From the NCBI GenBank assembly GCA_021413675.1, contig JAIOQA010000154.1, forward strand, positions 1-64,000: DNA of 64,000 nt. Direction: 5' to 3'. Each line of letters opens with the position of its first letter. Within the stretch, counting starts at the first letter, position 1. Below, piece after piece: positions 8,859-16,696 of the stretch. Both the position numbers and the translations under genes were made by a program. The notes below the pieces were generated by a model that saw nothing but the letters and a program-made list of their open reading frames with translations, ran no database searches and was not told where the DNA came from. The stretch comes from Deltaproteobacteria bacterium. GTDB taxonomy: Bacteria; Myxococcota_A; Polyangia; Haliangiales; Haliangiaceae.

Positions 8859-9763
8859 GGGCGCCTCCCCGCGTAGACGGTCGCCTCGGGGGCGCTCGCC
8901 AGCGTGAAGGTCCGGATGTCGGTCAGGCCCGCGTCGGTCATCCACGTGCGGATCGTCGCGGCGTCGTAGAGGTCGCCTTCGGCGGTGAAGATCGCCGCGC
9001 CCAGCGCGAAGAGGCAGGCGCGGAGCGCCTCGGCACCGCCGCGCGTCGGCTCCTTGATCCAGAGCTCGCCACCGGCCCGGAGCGTGTGCGCGACTCGCGC
9101 GACGAGCGTCGCGCCGGTGCGCGGACCATGCTCGTGCAACACGTTGTTGAGCAGCGCCACGTCCGCGAACGGCGCCGGCGCATACGCGACGAGATCGGCA
9201 GACACGGTCTCGAGCCGCGCGGCGTGGCGCGCGAGTCGCTGGCGCGCCATCGCGACCCGATCGGTGCGATCGACCAGCACGGCGCGGATCTCGGACGTCT
9301 CGGCGAGGAGGACCGCGAGGACGTCGCCCCACCCACCGCCGGCGTCGAGGCATGTGCCGGTGGTCGGCAAGGTCGTCGCGAGGCGCGCGCCGAGCTCACG
9401 CGCCGGCGCGCCCGTCGCGTCGCTCAGCAGGCCAGCGACCGAGAGCGCGGCGCTCTCGACCCGCAGCGACAGGCCATCTTGGTTCGGGTCGAACGGACGG
9501 TCTCGCTGGATGATCTGCGCGAGCAGCGCCGCGCCCGGCGCGCCGCGATCACCCGTGGGCCACCGATCGGCGGCGCGGACGCGCGCGTCCGCGTCCGCGA
9601 GCAACAGCCCTTCGAGCAGCAACCCATCGACCAGGCGCTGCAACCGTCGCGGCCCCCAGCTCTGGGCGCGGGCGACCGCGTCGACGTGCTGTGGCGCGGC
9701 GAAGTGCGCGGACAGCGCGAGTGCCTCGCCAGCGCCGCGGATGGCCGCACGCAACCGGTTCAT
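8855..9763 (-). CDS. Class I SAM-dependent methyltransferase, COMT-like
   Basis: A 302-residue methyltransferase. An N-terminal helical, winged-helix-like dimerisation part (about 1-140) precedes the Rossmann domain, with motif I LDAGGGWGDVLAVLL, an acidic VLVDRTDRV at the end of strand 2, and the post-motif NNVLHEHGPR that carries the His typical of plant-type O-methyltransferases. It probably methylates a small-molecule hydroxyl (inference). ATGA overlaps with both neighbours place it between a membrane protein gene and the FAD oxidase gene in one operon. Confidence 0.78.
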   Translation of the reverse strand: MNRLRAAIRGAGEALALSAHFAAPQHVDAVARAQSWGPRRLQRLVDGLLLEGLLLADADARVRAADRWPTGDRGAPGAALLAQIIQRDRPFDPNQDGLSLRVESAALSVAGLLSDATGAPARELGARLATTLPTTGTCLDAGGGWGDVLAVLLAETSEIRAVLVDRTDRVAMARQRLARHAARLETVSADLVAYAPAPFADVALLNNVLHEHGPRTGATLVARVAHTLRAGGELWIKEPTRGGAEALRACLFALGAAIFTAEGDLYDAATIRTWMTDAGLTDIRTFTLASAPEATVYAGRRP

Positions 9764-10527
9764 CGCGCCAGACCGAGAAACACCCGCAAGGTCGTGGCGG
9801 TCTCGTCGATCGCGCACTGCTGGCCCTTGCTCCGCCACTGCCGCACGACCGTGACGCGGCGCCCACCGGACAGGACCAGCGCCATGCCGACCGAGTAGAA
9901 GCTACCCGCCTGCGGGTCGACGCCGGTGATCTCGGACAGCGGCCACGCCTGGTCTGCCGAACGCAAGAGGCCGCGCGATCGCCAGCGAAGCTGGCCATCG
10001 TCGCGCGATGCGGTGATCGTGCCGCGCGTCCGCCACGCGAGGCAGAGCACGCCGAAGAAGCCGCACATGAAGGCGCTCGCCCAGTAGCCCATGTCGAAGT
10101 GGCGGATCGGTGCGGTGACCGCGAGGGAGGCGCCGTCGTGCGCCGCCGTGAACGCCGCGATCACCCGCGCGTTCTGCGCCACCTGCGCGCCGAGCTCGGG
10201 ATCGTGAAACGACTTGCCCAGCTCGCGCGTACCGGTCGTGAGATCGAGGGCGAGCACGGTGGCGCCGCTCGACGTCGTCGCGACATGCGCGCCCTGGAGC
10301 TGGTCGAGCGCGAACTCCTCGCGCGAGCTCGAGATCCGCGAGGCGCTCTCGATCGCACACCGCTTGCTCGTGCGGTCACAGGTCAGCGTCGCCTGGCTGG
10401 GGAGCGCGACCGCCACCCCGACCAGCCCCAGCGCGAGGAGGGGGAAGAAGACCGCGAACAACGTGAACAACCCGCCTGACCCGAAGCGCACCGTGAGCGT
10501 GCGATCGCCTTGCGTGGTCCTCAGCAC
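9760..10527 (-). CDS. Membrane protein with two helices, unknown function
   Basis: A 255-residue protein with one helix near residues 19-42 (LFTLFAVFFPLLALGLVGVA), an external-looking domain of about 110 residues, and a second hydrophobic stretch around MGYWASAFMCGFFGVLCLAW. The following 80 residues resemble a small PH-like domain (TITASRDDGQLRWRSRG ... WPLSEITGVDPQ). No family name is offered. Translation appears to start at GTG 10527. The stop overlaps the methyltransferase ATG by 4 bases. Confidence 0.6.
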   Translation of the reverse strand: MLRTTQGDRTLTVRFGSGGLFTLFAVFFPLLALGLVGVAVALPSQATLTCDRTSKRCAIESASRISSSREEFALDQLQGAHVATTSSGATVLALDLTTGTRELGKSFHDPELGAQVAQNARVIAAFTAAHDGASLAVTAPIRHFDMGYWASAFMCGFFGVLCLAWRTRGTITASRDDGQLRWRSRGLLRSADQAWPLSEITGVDPQAGSFYSVGMALVLSGGRRVTVVRQWRSKGQQCAIDETATTLRVFLGLAR

Positions 10528-10533
10528 AGGCGG

Positions 10534-11415
10534 TCAGTCCTGCCAGAGGATGAACGAGCCAGCGCTCTGGTTTCGAATGGGCAGCAGTTGCACCGAGTGG
10601 ACCAGCTGCATGAAGACGCCGCGGTTGGTGACGAGGTTGGCTTCGTCGCTCTCGAGCCGCAGCATGTACAGGTTGCGGCCATCGTCGAGAGCGCAGTTGT
10701 GCACCGTGCGCGTCACGCCACCGGGGAGGTGGCCGGTCACGATGGTGATCTGGCCGCGCAGGCCCGACCGGGTCACGACCTGCACCGGCGCCTGCGGCGG
10801 CCCGGGCGTGAAGTCCTGCGAGAGGTCTTCGAGCAGCATCCGATCCTGCAGGTGATCGAGCGACACCGCGCTCGGGCGAGCATCGAAGACCATGATGAGG
10901 CCGTGGTCCTTCGGGAAGTGCGGGGCCATCCAGGCCACGCCGCGGTGGATCCGCAGCCCGGCCCACCCCTGGGGCACGTCGTAGACGTAGGGGCGTCGCC
11001 GGTTGTCGCCGAGCCCTAGCGAGTAGTGCTTGGTGAGCCGCCGCACCACGCCGCGAACGCGCTCGCCCGCGACCGGATCGACCGCCGCGCCGTCGACCGC
11101 CGCGAAGAAGTCATCGCCGAAGATGACGCCGACGGTGCGGGTGACGAGGCGGCCGCCGACCGTCACGGAGATCGGGATAAGCGCCGCATACTCGCCTTCG
11201 TTGGTCTGGATGCGCTCGACCGGGCCTGCCTTGAAGTCCCGAGCGGACGCCGGCATCGTGCCGCGGAGTTGCGCGATCAGGGTGGCAATCGAGATCAGCG
11301 GTGTGTTCCGGGTCCGGACCCGGATCGTGCCGTTGTCTGGACCCTCGGGCGATGCGAGCAGGACGCCATCCGCCAGGATCGTACGCCGCCACCCGCTCAG
11401 CGACATGTCGCTCAT
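10534..11415 (-). CDS. Conserved hypothetical protein, possible double DcrB/DUF1795-like
   Basis: A 293-residue soluble protein without signal peptide. Two halves look related: each has a strand-rich layout with an internal YDVPQGWAGLRI- or GWRRTILADGVLLA-like beginning and a VGGRLVTRTVGVIF- or RTVHNCALDDGRNLYMLRLE-like middle. This recalls DcrB/DUF1795 folds, a family that includes chaperones of type VI effectors; the similarity is weak and by eye. It starts 36 bases from a divergent gene of similar flavour at 11452, suggesting the two work together. Confidence 0.55.
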   Translation of the reverse strand: MSDMSLSGWRRTILADGVLLASPEGPDNGTIRVRTRNTPLISIATLIAQLRGTMPASARDFKAGPVERIQTNEGEYAALIPISVTVGGRLVTRTVGVIFGDDFFAAVDGAAVDPVAGERVRGVVRRLTKHYSLGLGDNRRRPYVYDVPQGWAGLRIHRGVAWMAPHFPKDHGLIMVFDARPSAVSLDHLQDRMLLEDLSQDFTPGPPQAPVQVVTRSGLRGQITIVTGHLPGGVTRTVHNCALDDGRNLYMLRLESDEANLVTNRGVFMQLVHSVQLLPIRNQSAGSFILWQD

Positions 11416-11451
11416 TGCAATGCCTCGGCGCAGGGAGAGTATGATGCGCTC

Positions 11452-11931
11452 ATGGATCTGATTCTACCACTTCCGGGGGACTGGTCGGTTGAGTCGCGGG
11501 ACGGTACGCGGATCGCGCACGTCGCCGGCTCCAGCATCACCGTCACGATCGCGCCGCTGATCCCTCGCCCGGACGATCCGCGTCGCTGGGCGCAAGCGGC
11601 GGTCGTGGAGGCCTACCCGCGCGGCGCGGCGATCGAGGTCGTCCATTCCGCCGATGCGACCACCGATGACGGCTGGCCGTTGATCGTCATCCAGACGCAA
11701 GCGCAGCCGGGCGGCGCCCGTATCCACCTCTTCTATACGTTCCTGGTCTACGCGGGGTCCGTGTTGATCGCGGCACCCGACGGCACGACGCTCGACGCGC
11801 ATCGCGCCGCGCTCCTCGACCTCGCCGGCAAGGGCCGGCCGGACTTCGAGCGTGGCCCCGTCGCCCTCAGCCAGCTCTGGGCGGGCGTGGAGCTCCTCCC
11901 GAGCTCTTCCTCCGGTCCAGGAAGTACTTGA
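11452..11931 (+). CDS. Conserved hypothetical protein, DcrB/DUF1795-like
   Basis: A 159-residue soluble protein beginning MDLILPLPGDWSVESRDGTR. The early PLPGDW motif, the RWAQAAVVEAYPRG helix and the HLFYTFLVYAGSVLIAA strands resemble small DUF1795/DcrB-like proteins. The C-terminus is a Ser/Gly tail. An AGGGAGAG stretch at 11432-11439 could serve as ribosome binding site, with somewhat long spacing. It is divergent from the larger gene at 10534 and its last 65 bases overlap the convergent membrane protein gene, so at least one 3' end must be tolerant. Confidence 0.6.
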   Translation: MDLILPLPGDWSVESRDGTRIAHVAGSSITVTIAPLIPRPDDPRRWAQAAVVEAYPRGAAIEVVHSADATTDDGWPLIVIQTQAQPGGARIHLFYTFLVYAGSVLIAAPDGTTLDAHRAALLDLAGKGRPDFERGPVALSQLWAGVELLPSSSSGPGST

Positions 11932-12103
11932 TCGCGACGAGGATGCCGCCGGCGACGACGATCACGCCGACGATCCACGCGGTCACGATGTACGCGCCGC
12001 GCCGCTGCTCTGGTTTCAGGAACGGATAGATCACGATCGCGAGCACGATGATCGCGCCGAAGTTGATCGCGGCGCGGATGAGATACTGTCGTCGCGTTGC
12101 CAT
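11867..12103 (-). CDS. Small two-helix membrane protein
   Basis: A 78-residue protein with two predicted membrane helices (INFGAIIVLAIVIYPFL and AYIVTAWIVGVIVVAGGILVAI), a positively charged start (MATRRQYLIR) and a basic Pro/Gly-rich tail. Function unknown. The hydrophobic pattern is too regular to be chance, so I believe it is a gene despite a 65-base tail-to-tail overlap with the plus-strand gene ending at 11931. It could anchor or partner the adjacent DUF1795-like proteins (inference). Confidence 0.6.
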   Translation of the reverse strand: MATRRQYLIRAAINFGAIIVLAIVIYPFLKPEQRRGAYIVTAWIVGVIVVAGGILVAIKYFLDRRKSSGGAPRPPRAG

Positions 12104-12134
12104 GGCCGGACTCTAGCCCGATTCGAGGAAGCGA

Positions 12135-12824
12135 ATGCCGCTGCATGTAATCCAGCTGTTGACCAAGGAGGAGCTCGAGACCGTGCAGCGCACGATCGCG
12201 AGCGCGACGTTCGGCGACGGCGCCGTCACGAGCGGCGTCATCGCGCGACAGGCGAAACACAACCAGGAGCTCTCGCCGGAGGGTTCAGAGGGGGGGGCGC
12301 TGATCAACCAGATCTTGACCCGCGCCTTCTCGCGACACGCGATCTACCGCGCGTGGGCCCTGCCCCGCGAGAACACCGCCTTCATCGTGAATCGCTACGA
12401 AGAGGGCATGTACTACGACGACCACGTCGACAATGGCGTCCACGACTTCGGTGGCGGACGCTGGGTCCGCAGCGACCTCGCGATCACCGTGTTCCTGTCG
12501 GATCCGTCGACGTACGACGGCGGGGAGCTCGTGATCGACTCGGATCGCGAGTCCAACATGGTCAAGCTCCGCGTCGGCGAGGCGGTCGTCTATCCGGCGA
12601 CCTCGATCCACCGCGTCGAGCGGGTGCGCCGGGGCGTGCGGATCGCGGCGGTGTGCTGGGTCGAGAGCTTGATCCGCGACGGCGCCCAGCGCGCGTTGCT
12701 CTTCGACCTCGCGACGGTGATCGAGACCACGCTGCGCGAGGAGCCGACCCCCCAGCGCCAGAAGACGCTGACCAGCCTGTCGAAGGTGCGCCACAACCTC
12801 CTGCGCATGTGGGTCGATCGGTAG
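12135..12824 (+). CDS. PKHD-type Fe(II)/2-oxoglutarate dioxygenase (PiuC/YbiX-like)
   Basis: A 229-residue hydroxylase. The iron triad is visible: H97 and D99 in YYDDHVDN and H159 in ATSIHRVE, with R169 as the 2-oxoglutarate ligand. The N-terminus (MPLHVIQLLTKEELETVQR) and C-terminal helices (LTSLSKVRHNLLRMWVDR) match the PiuC/YbiX family in order and length. That family is often near iron-uptake genes, but here the neighbours are TfuA and YcaO, so a tailoring role on a peptide or on bound iron chelator is possible. It is the first of three different 2OG-oxygenase types within 8 kb. Confidence 0.88.
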   Translation: MPLHVIQLLTKEELETVQRTIASATFGDGAVTSGVIARQAKHNQELSPEGSEGGALINQILTRAFSRHAIYRAWALPRENTAFIVNRYEEGMYYDDHVDNGVHDFGGGRWVRSDLAITVFLSDPSTYDGGELVIDSDRESNMVKLRVGEAVVYPATSIHRVERVRRGVRIAAVCWVESLIRDGAQRALLFDLATVIETTLREEPTPQRQKTLTSLSKVRHNLLRMWVDR

Positions 12825-12857
12825 CTCGCGGCTGCCGCCCGACGCGCGGCCCCGCGA

Positions 12858-13532
12858 TCAGCCCGCGGTGGCCCAGGGGCGCGCCGCGACGAAGTCGATC
12901 AGGTCGAGGGCTTTCCAGCGATACGCGTCGAAGCTCGCCAGCCACGCGTTGACCCACGCCGGGCTGCTCGGGCACGACGCCACGACCGCATCACGGACGC
13001 GGGCGAGCGTCCGCTCGCCGTACCAGCACGCCGTGAGCTGCCCGAGGATGGCCACGTGCTCGTCGGAAGAGAGGCGGGCATCCGCGACGGCCGCGGCGAG
13101 CGCCGCGCGCACGTGCACGAGCGGCTCGCTGAGCTCGCGATACGGAGGCTCCGGCGCGTGCAGGAGCGCGACCTCGTCGTCCCGGAAGTCGTCGTCCTGG
13201 CAGTAGCGCTCGAAGACCCGCCCGAAGCCGCGCATCCCCAGGGGGTGCATCTCGCGCGCGCGGATCGCGCCCATCGACGACAGGCCCCAGATCTGCCAGC
13301 CCGATCGGATCGCATCGCGCAGCTCCGCGTGCCCCACCGCGAGGGACTCGTGGAACAGTCCGTCGACGAGGATCGCGCACCCGGCGGGGTGGCGCGCCGC
13401 CATCGCCGCGATGGTTCCACGCTCGGCGGGTGGCTCGAGGATGTAGGGCTCGAGATCGAGTGGCGCGATGGCGCGCGCGCGCGACAGCGTCGGGCCCGCG
13501 AACAGGAACGGTCGGACGTGGAGGCTGGGCAT
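12858..13532 (-). CDS. tfuA: TfuA-like protein, YcaO partner
   Basis: A 224-residue TfuA homologue. The start RPFLFAGPTLSR, the PPAERGTIAAMAA segment, ILVDGLFHESLAVGHAEL, then SSMGAIRAREMHPLGMRGFG and DDEVALLH are the family's conserved blocks. TfuA works with YcaO enzymes to thioamidate peptide backbones, delivering sulfur, as in methanogen McrA and thioviridamide-type RiPPs; it also occurs in the trifolitoxin cluster. Divergent from the YcaO gene starting 110 bases away. The ATG at 13532 is used since it directly precedes the conserved first strand. Confidence 0.9.
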   Translation of the reverse strand: MPSLHVRPFLFAGPTLSRARAIAPLDLEPYILEPPAERGTIAAMAARHPAGCAILVDGLFHESLAVGHAELRDAIRSGWQIWGLSSMGAIRAREMHPLGMRGFGRVFERYCQDDDFRDDEVALLHAPEPPYRELSEPLVHVRAALAAAVADARLSSDEHVAILGQLTACWYGERTLARVRDAVVASCPSSPAWVNAWLASFDAYRWKALDLIDFVAARPWATAG

Positions 13533-13642
13533 GGCGAGCGGCTCTACTCGCCATGGTAACCGTGCCAGCGCGCGAAGGGCAGGGACGCGACGTGCGCGCC
13601 CGCTCCTTGCCAAGCGCGGCGGGGCTGGGGAACATCACCGAG

Positions 13643-14869
13643 ATGGCGATCCGCACCAGCTCCAGCGTTCGTGACGTCGCGCTCGAGGTGACGTGGGCGC
13701 GGGCTCGCGCGCTCGCGCCGACGCTCGGGATCACGCGGATCACCGAGACGACGTGGCTCGATCGCGCCGGTGTCCCGGTGGCGGTCGCGATCCGCCCAGA
13801 CGCCGCGCCCGGCAGTCTGTGTGTCACGGCCGGCAAGGGCATGACCGTGATGGAGGCGATGGTCGGCGCCACGATGGAAGCGATCGAATACGCCTGGGCC
13901 GAGCACAACCGGGCGTCGTTGCGAGTGCATCGCCAGCCGGCATCGGCGGTGCTCGATGGCGCGACGCGACCGCACGCGCTGCTCGACCTGTGTCCGATCT
14001 GGGGCCAACCGATCGCGTTCGAGGCCGTGCTCGATTGTGTCGAGATGCACGACATCGTCACGGAAACGCCGATGCTGGTCCCCGCAGAGCTGGTGTTTCA
14101 CCCGTTCAAGCAGAATTCGGGACTCAGCTACTTCGGCACCAGCACCAACGGCTTGTGTTCGGGGAACACGGTGGAAGAAGCCACCGTGCACGGTCTGTGC
14201 GAGGTGGTCGAACGCGACGTCCTGTCGTTTCACCGCGTGCGTGGGCGCTCGCTGCTGGTCGACCCTGCCACGCTGCCGCCAGCGCTCGCCGCCCTCGCCG
14301 CGCGGCTCGCCGACACCGGCTTCGACCTGACGCTGCGCGCGCTGCCGAACCCGTTCCAGTTGCCATGCTACCTGGCGTTCTCGTCGGATCGCGAGCAACG
14401 CAGGATGACGCTCCCGGGGTCCGGCTGCCATCCCTCGCGCGAGATCGCCGCCACGCGCGCGATCTGCGAGACGCTCCAGGCGCGGCTCAGCTTGATCCAC
14501 GGCGGCCGTGACGACCTCGCGGGCTGGGCGCATCACGACGGGAAATCCCGCGATCAGGTCGAACGCGAGTATCACGAATTCCTGGCGGGGTTCGGGGCCG
14601 CGCCCGGTGCGGTCGCGTTCGACCAGACGTTCGTCGACGGGGCGGCGCTCGACACGGTCGGGGCGCTCCGGGCCGACATCCTGTCGCGGCTCACGGGCCA
14701 AGGGTTCGGGCGCGTGTTGCGCACGGTCTACACGCCGCGTGACTATCCGGTCCAGGTCGTGCGCGTCCTGGTGCCCGGGCTCGAGTTCTACAGTCGCGAG
14801 ACTCGTCGCCGGGGGCCGCGGCTCGCGGCCTTCATTCGATCGATGCCCCCGCCCCCGCAGCGGGGATGA
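13643..14869 (+). CDS. ycaO: YcaO-domain peptide backbone-activating enzyme
   Basis: A 408-residue YcaO protein, which uses ATP to phosphorylate a backbone amide oxygen so that a thiol or sulfide can attack. Family blocks in order: LGITRITETTWLDRAGVPV, SLCVTAGKGMTVMEAMVG, TMEAIEYAWAEHN, GTSTNGLCSGNTVEEATVHG with CEVVERD, and PGSGCHPSREIAATRAICET. The C-terminus ends SMPPPPQRG, proline-rich as in many cyclodehydratases but not a clean PxPxP. With TfuA next door, thioamidation is the first guess, azoline formation the second. The ATG at 13643 leaves 110 bases for divergent promoters; ATG 13553 is an alternative adding 30 residues. Confidence 0.92.
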   Translation: MAIRTSSSVRDVALEVTWARARALAPTLGITRITETTWLDRAGVPVAVAIRPDAAPGSLCVTAGKGMTVMEAMVGATMEAIEYAWAEHNRASLRVHRQPASAVLDGATRPHALLDLCPIWGQPIAFEAVLDCVEMHDIVTETPMLVPAELVFHPFKQNSGLSYFGTSTNGLCSGNTVEEATVHGLCEVVERDVLSFHRVRGRSLLVDPATLPPALAALAARLADTGFDLTLRALPNPFQLPCYLAFSSDREQRRMTLPGSGCHPSREIAATRAICETLQARLSLIHGGRDDLAGWAHHDGKSRDQVEREYHEFLAGFGAAPGAVAFDQTFVDGAALDTVGALRADILSRLTGQGFGRVLRTVYTPRDYPVQVVRVLVPGLEFYSRETRRRGPRLAAFIRSMPPPPQRG

Positions 14870-14882
14870 GCGCGGGGGCTCG

Positions 14883-14994
14883 GCTCAGAGCCTGTGAAGC
14901 TTTCGCTTCCAGGCTCTCTCTCGATCGATCGGCCCCGTCGAGGACGACGGTCCCGATCTCATCCGGACCCTGAGCCGGCGACTTCGTCGCCTCA
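14883..14994. repeat. Structured intergenic repeat, copy A
   Basis: This roughly 110-base element recurs at 42470-42580 and 43580-43693. Shared landmarks: a hairpin around AGCTTTCGCT flanked by AGCCTG/CAGGCT (14889-14915), a central GATCGATCGGCC (14922-14933), a CCCGATCTCATCCGGA-like block, and a terminal hairpin TGAGCCGGCGAC-TTC-GTCGCCTCA. The last four bases CTCA supply the stop codon of the minus-strand methyltransferase gene. It lies between two convergent genes and could terminate both. Likely a REP-like mobile palindrome (inference). Confidence 0.8.
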
Positions 14995-16053
14995 CGTGCG
15001 GGTCGCGACCACGAGCCACGAGCTGACGCGATTGGTGACCATGCTCGCGTTGGGCCACACCTCGTGGTCGAGCCACGCCTCGCGGCGGATCTGGAATCCG
15101 TTCTCCGCCAGGTGGTGCCGGCTCTCCTCGACGGTCCACATCTCGGCCGGCTCGTAGCGGGCGTAGCCGAGCGGCCCGAAGTGCATCAGTGTCCCGCCGC
15201 GCGGCAACAGCGCGTGCGCGACGCGGAGCAGCTGGGGAAATCCGACGATGTCCGTGAAGAACGACGAGAGCAGCAGGTCCGCGTGCTGTCGGAGGATCGG
15301 CGGACGCAACGCGTCGGCGACGCACGTGATCACGTTGGGCGCGGCGGGGCGGTGCAGCGTGATCTCCGGGCAGAGGTCCGCGATCGCGCGGGCGTTGGAC
15401 TCGAGGGGATCACACGCGACGAGATCGCTCGACGCGAGCAGCGCGTTGGTCGCGCCGAACGCGACCTCGAGATCGATCGCGACCACCTCCGCGCAGCGCT
15501 CGCGAAGCTCCCACCCGATCCGCCCGGCACCCGCGCCGAGGCACACGGCGCGCGTCTTTGGACCGAGGTCGCCACACCCGTCGCGGATGATCGTGGCGAC
15601 CTGCGCCAGCATCTGCTCGCTGCGCGCCCGCCATCCCCAGTCCGTGACCAGGTGACGAACGATCGCGTTGAGGTTGAGGCCACCCGCGTGGCGGGGCCCG
15701 CCGTCGAGGTCGCCGGCAGGGTCCGCCGGCCCCGGGCCCAGCGCCTCGCTGATCAGCGCCAGCCAGGCTTCCAGCAGCACCAGATTGCGCTGCAATCCGG
15801 TGCTGATCCGCGACAACGCCTCCGGGTCGCGTGCGCGCTGCGTACGCAGCTCGTCGAATCCGACCAGCGCACTCCGCATCATCGACGCGTGACGACCGTA
15901 ACGCGCGCGAGACGCACGAAGATGTACCTGCGGGTCGACGACCAGCACCGGCACGACCCCAGCCAGGACCGGGAACTGCGCGCCGCATGCGCAGCGTATG
16001 GACCGCCCACTCGTTGCAGCGAGAATGTCACCGCAACGGGGGCAGGCGAGCAT
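14992..16053 (-). CDS. Zinc-ribbon methyltransferase, N2227-like
   Basis: A 353-residue protein. The N-terminus is a zinc ribbon (CPRCG ... CACG, residues 4-23). A helical part (MMRSALVGFDELRTQRARDP, then LQRNLVLLEAWLALISEAL) is followed by a Rossmann methyltransferase with motif I VCLGAGAGRIGWEL, acidic VVAIDLEV, and a late HFGPLGYARYEPAEMWTVEE block. The layout recalls N2227/carnosine N-methyltransferase-like enzymes. Next to YcaO it may N- or C-methylate the peptide product (inference). Its stop codon lies inside a dispersed repeat. Confidence 0.75.
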   Translation of the reverse strand: MLACPRCGDILAATSGRSIRCACGAQFPVLAGVVPVLVVDPQVHLRASRARYGRHASMMRSALVGFDELRTQRARDPEALSRISTGLQRNLVLLEAWLALISEALGPGPADPAGDLDGGPRHAGGLNLNAIVRHLVTDWGWRARSEQMLAQVATIIRDGCGDLGPKTRAVCLGAGAGRIGWELRERCAEVVAIDLEVAFGATNALLASSDLVACDPLESNARAIADLCPEITLHRPAAPNVITCVADALRPPILRQHADLLLSSFFTDIVGFPQLLRVAHALLPRGGTLMHFGPLGYARYEPAEMWTVEESRHHLAENGFQIRREAWLDHEVWPNASMVTNRVSSWLVVATRT

Positions 16054-16062
16054 CCGCCGGGA

Positions 16063-16554
16063 CTACCAGCTCGTGACGGTGTCCCACGCGGACGACGCAG
16101 CGCCGCCGATGGCCGCGCCGGCGTCAGCGACACCGTGCTCGATACCACCGACCACGGAACCAGCCGAGAAGCTGTAGTCGTCGCCGAGGACCGCACCCGA
16201 CAGGGCGCCGAGTCCGTTGAGGGCCAGTTCGCCTGCGCCGAGGTAGAGCGCGGCGGGCGGGCAGAACGAGGCGGCGGCACCAGCGCCACCGAGCGTCGCT
16301 TCACCCATCTCGGTGTAGAACTCGTTGTTGGCGTACGAACCCTGGGCCTGGTCCGTGTGCTGCATCATCTCGTAGCCGTGGTAGGCCGCCTGCCCGCCAC
16401 CGATCGCGGCTCCGAGGAACGGCAGCGCCTTGCCTACGGTCGCGCCAACGCCGCTGTGCATCAGCGGCTCTGCGAAGTGCTCCGCAACGTGCGCTGCCGG
16501 CAAGATGTACTTCTCGAGGAAGCCTCCGGCGCCTCCACCTTCATGTTCAGCCAT
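16063..16554 (-). CDS. Gly/Ala-rich glycine-zipper protein, candidate pathway substrate
   Basis: A 163-residue protein starting MAEHEGGGAGGFLEKY, with a good GGGAGA ribosome binding site. It is dominated by Gly and Ala with two hydrophobic glycine-zipper stretches (VGKALPFLGAAIGGGQAAYH; LGGAGAAASFCPPAALYLGA) and ends AAIGGAASSAWDTVTSW. One Cys. No signal peptide. I do not recognise a family. It lies 9 bases after the zinc-ribbon methyltransferase gene on the opposite reading order (upstream in the operon) within the YcaO region, so it could be a large precursor or a pore-forming bacteriocin-like substrate. A type VI or toxin-like secreted protein is the main alternative. Confidence 0.6.
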   Translation of the reverse strand: MAEHEGGGAGGFLEKYILPAAHVAEHFAEPLMHSGVGATVGKALPFLGAAIGGGQAAYHGYEMMQHTDQAQGSYANNEFYTEMGEATLGGAGAAASFCPPAALYLGAGELALNGLGALSGAVLGDDYSFSAGSVVGGIEHGVADAGAAIGGAASSAWDTVTSW

Positions 16555-16608
16555 GGGTCGTCTCCCGCTCTGTGGGTGAAAAGAGAAACTGCTGCACGTA
16601 CTACGGGG

Positions 16609-16617
16609 CCCCCCCCC
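16609..16617. repeat. C9 homopolymer tract in divergent promoter region
   Basis: A run of nine C between two divergent start codons (16554 and 16697), preceded by ACGGGG and followed by GT so that ACGGGG/CCCCGT can pair around it. Runs this long are rare elsewhere in the window. In other bacteria such tracts in promoters vary in length and switch expression; whether this one varies cannot be seen from a single sequence. Confidence 0.7.
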
Positions 16618-16696
16618 GTGACCTTCCCGTACGATATTGGAATTGCCGCAGGGGATCCAGTGGTGCGGGAACGTGTTGTAGTTCAGGCGGTTGCCC

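Noticed and set aside
13553-13642. Thirty extra residues at the YcaO N-terminus
   Set aside because: The extension is Arg/Ala/Gly-rich and would leave only 20 bases to the divergent TfuA start; kept as an alternative only.
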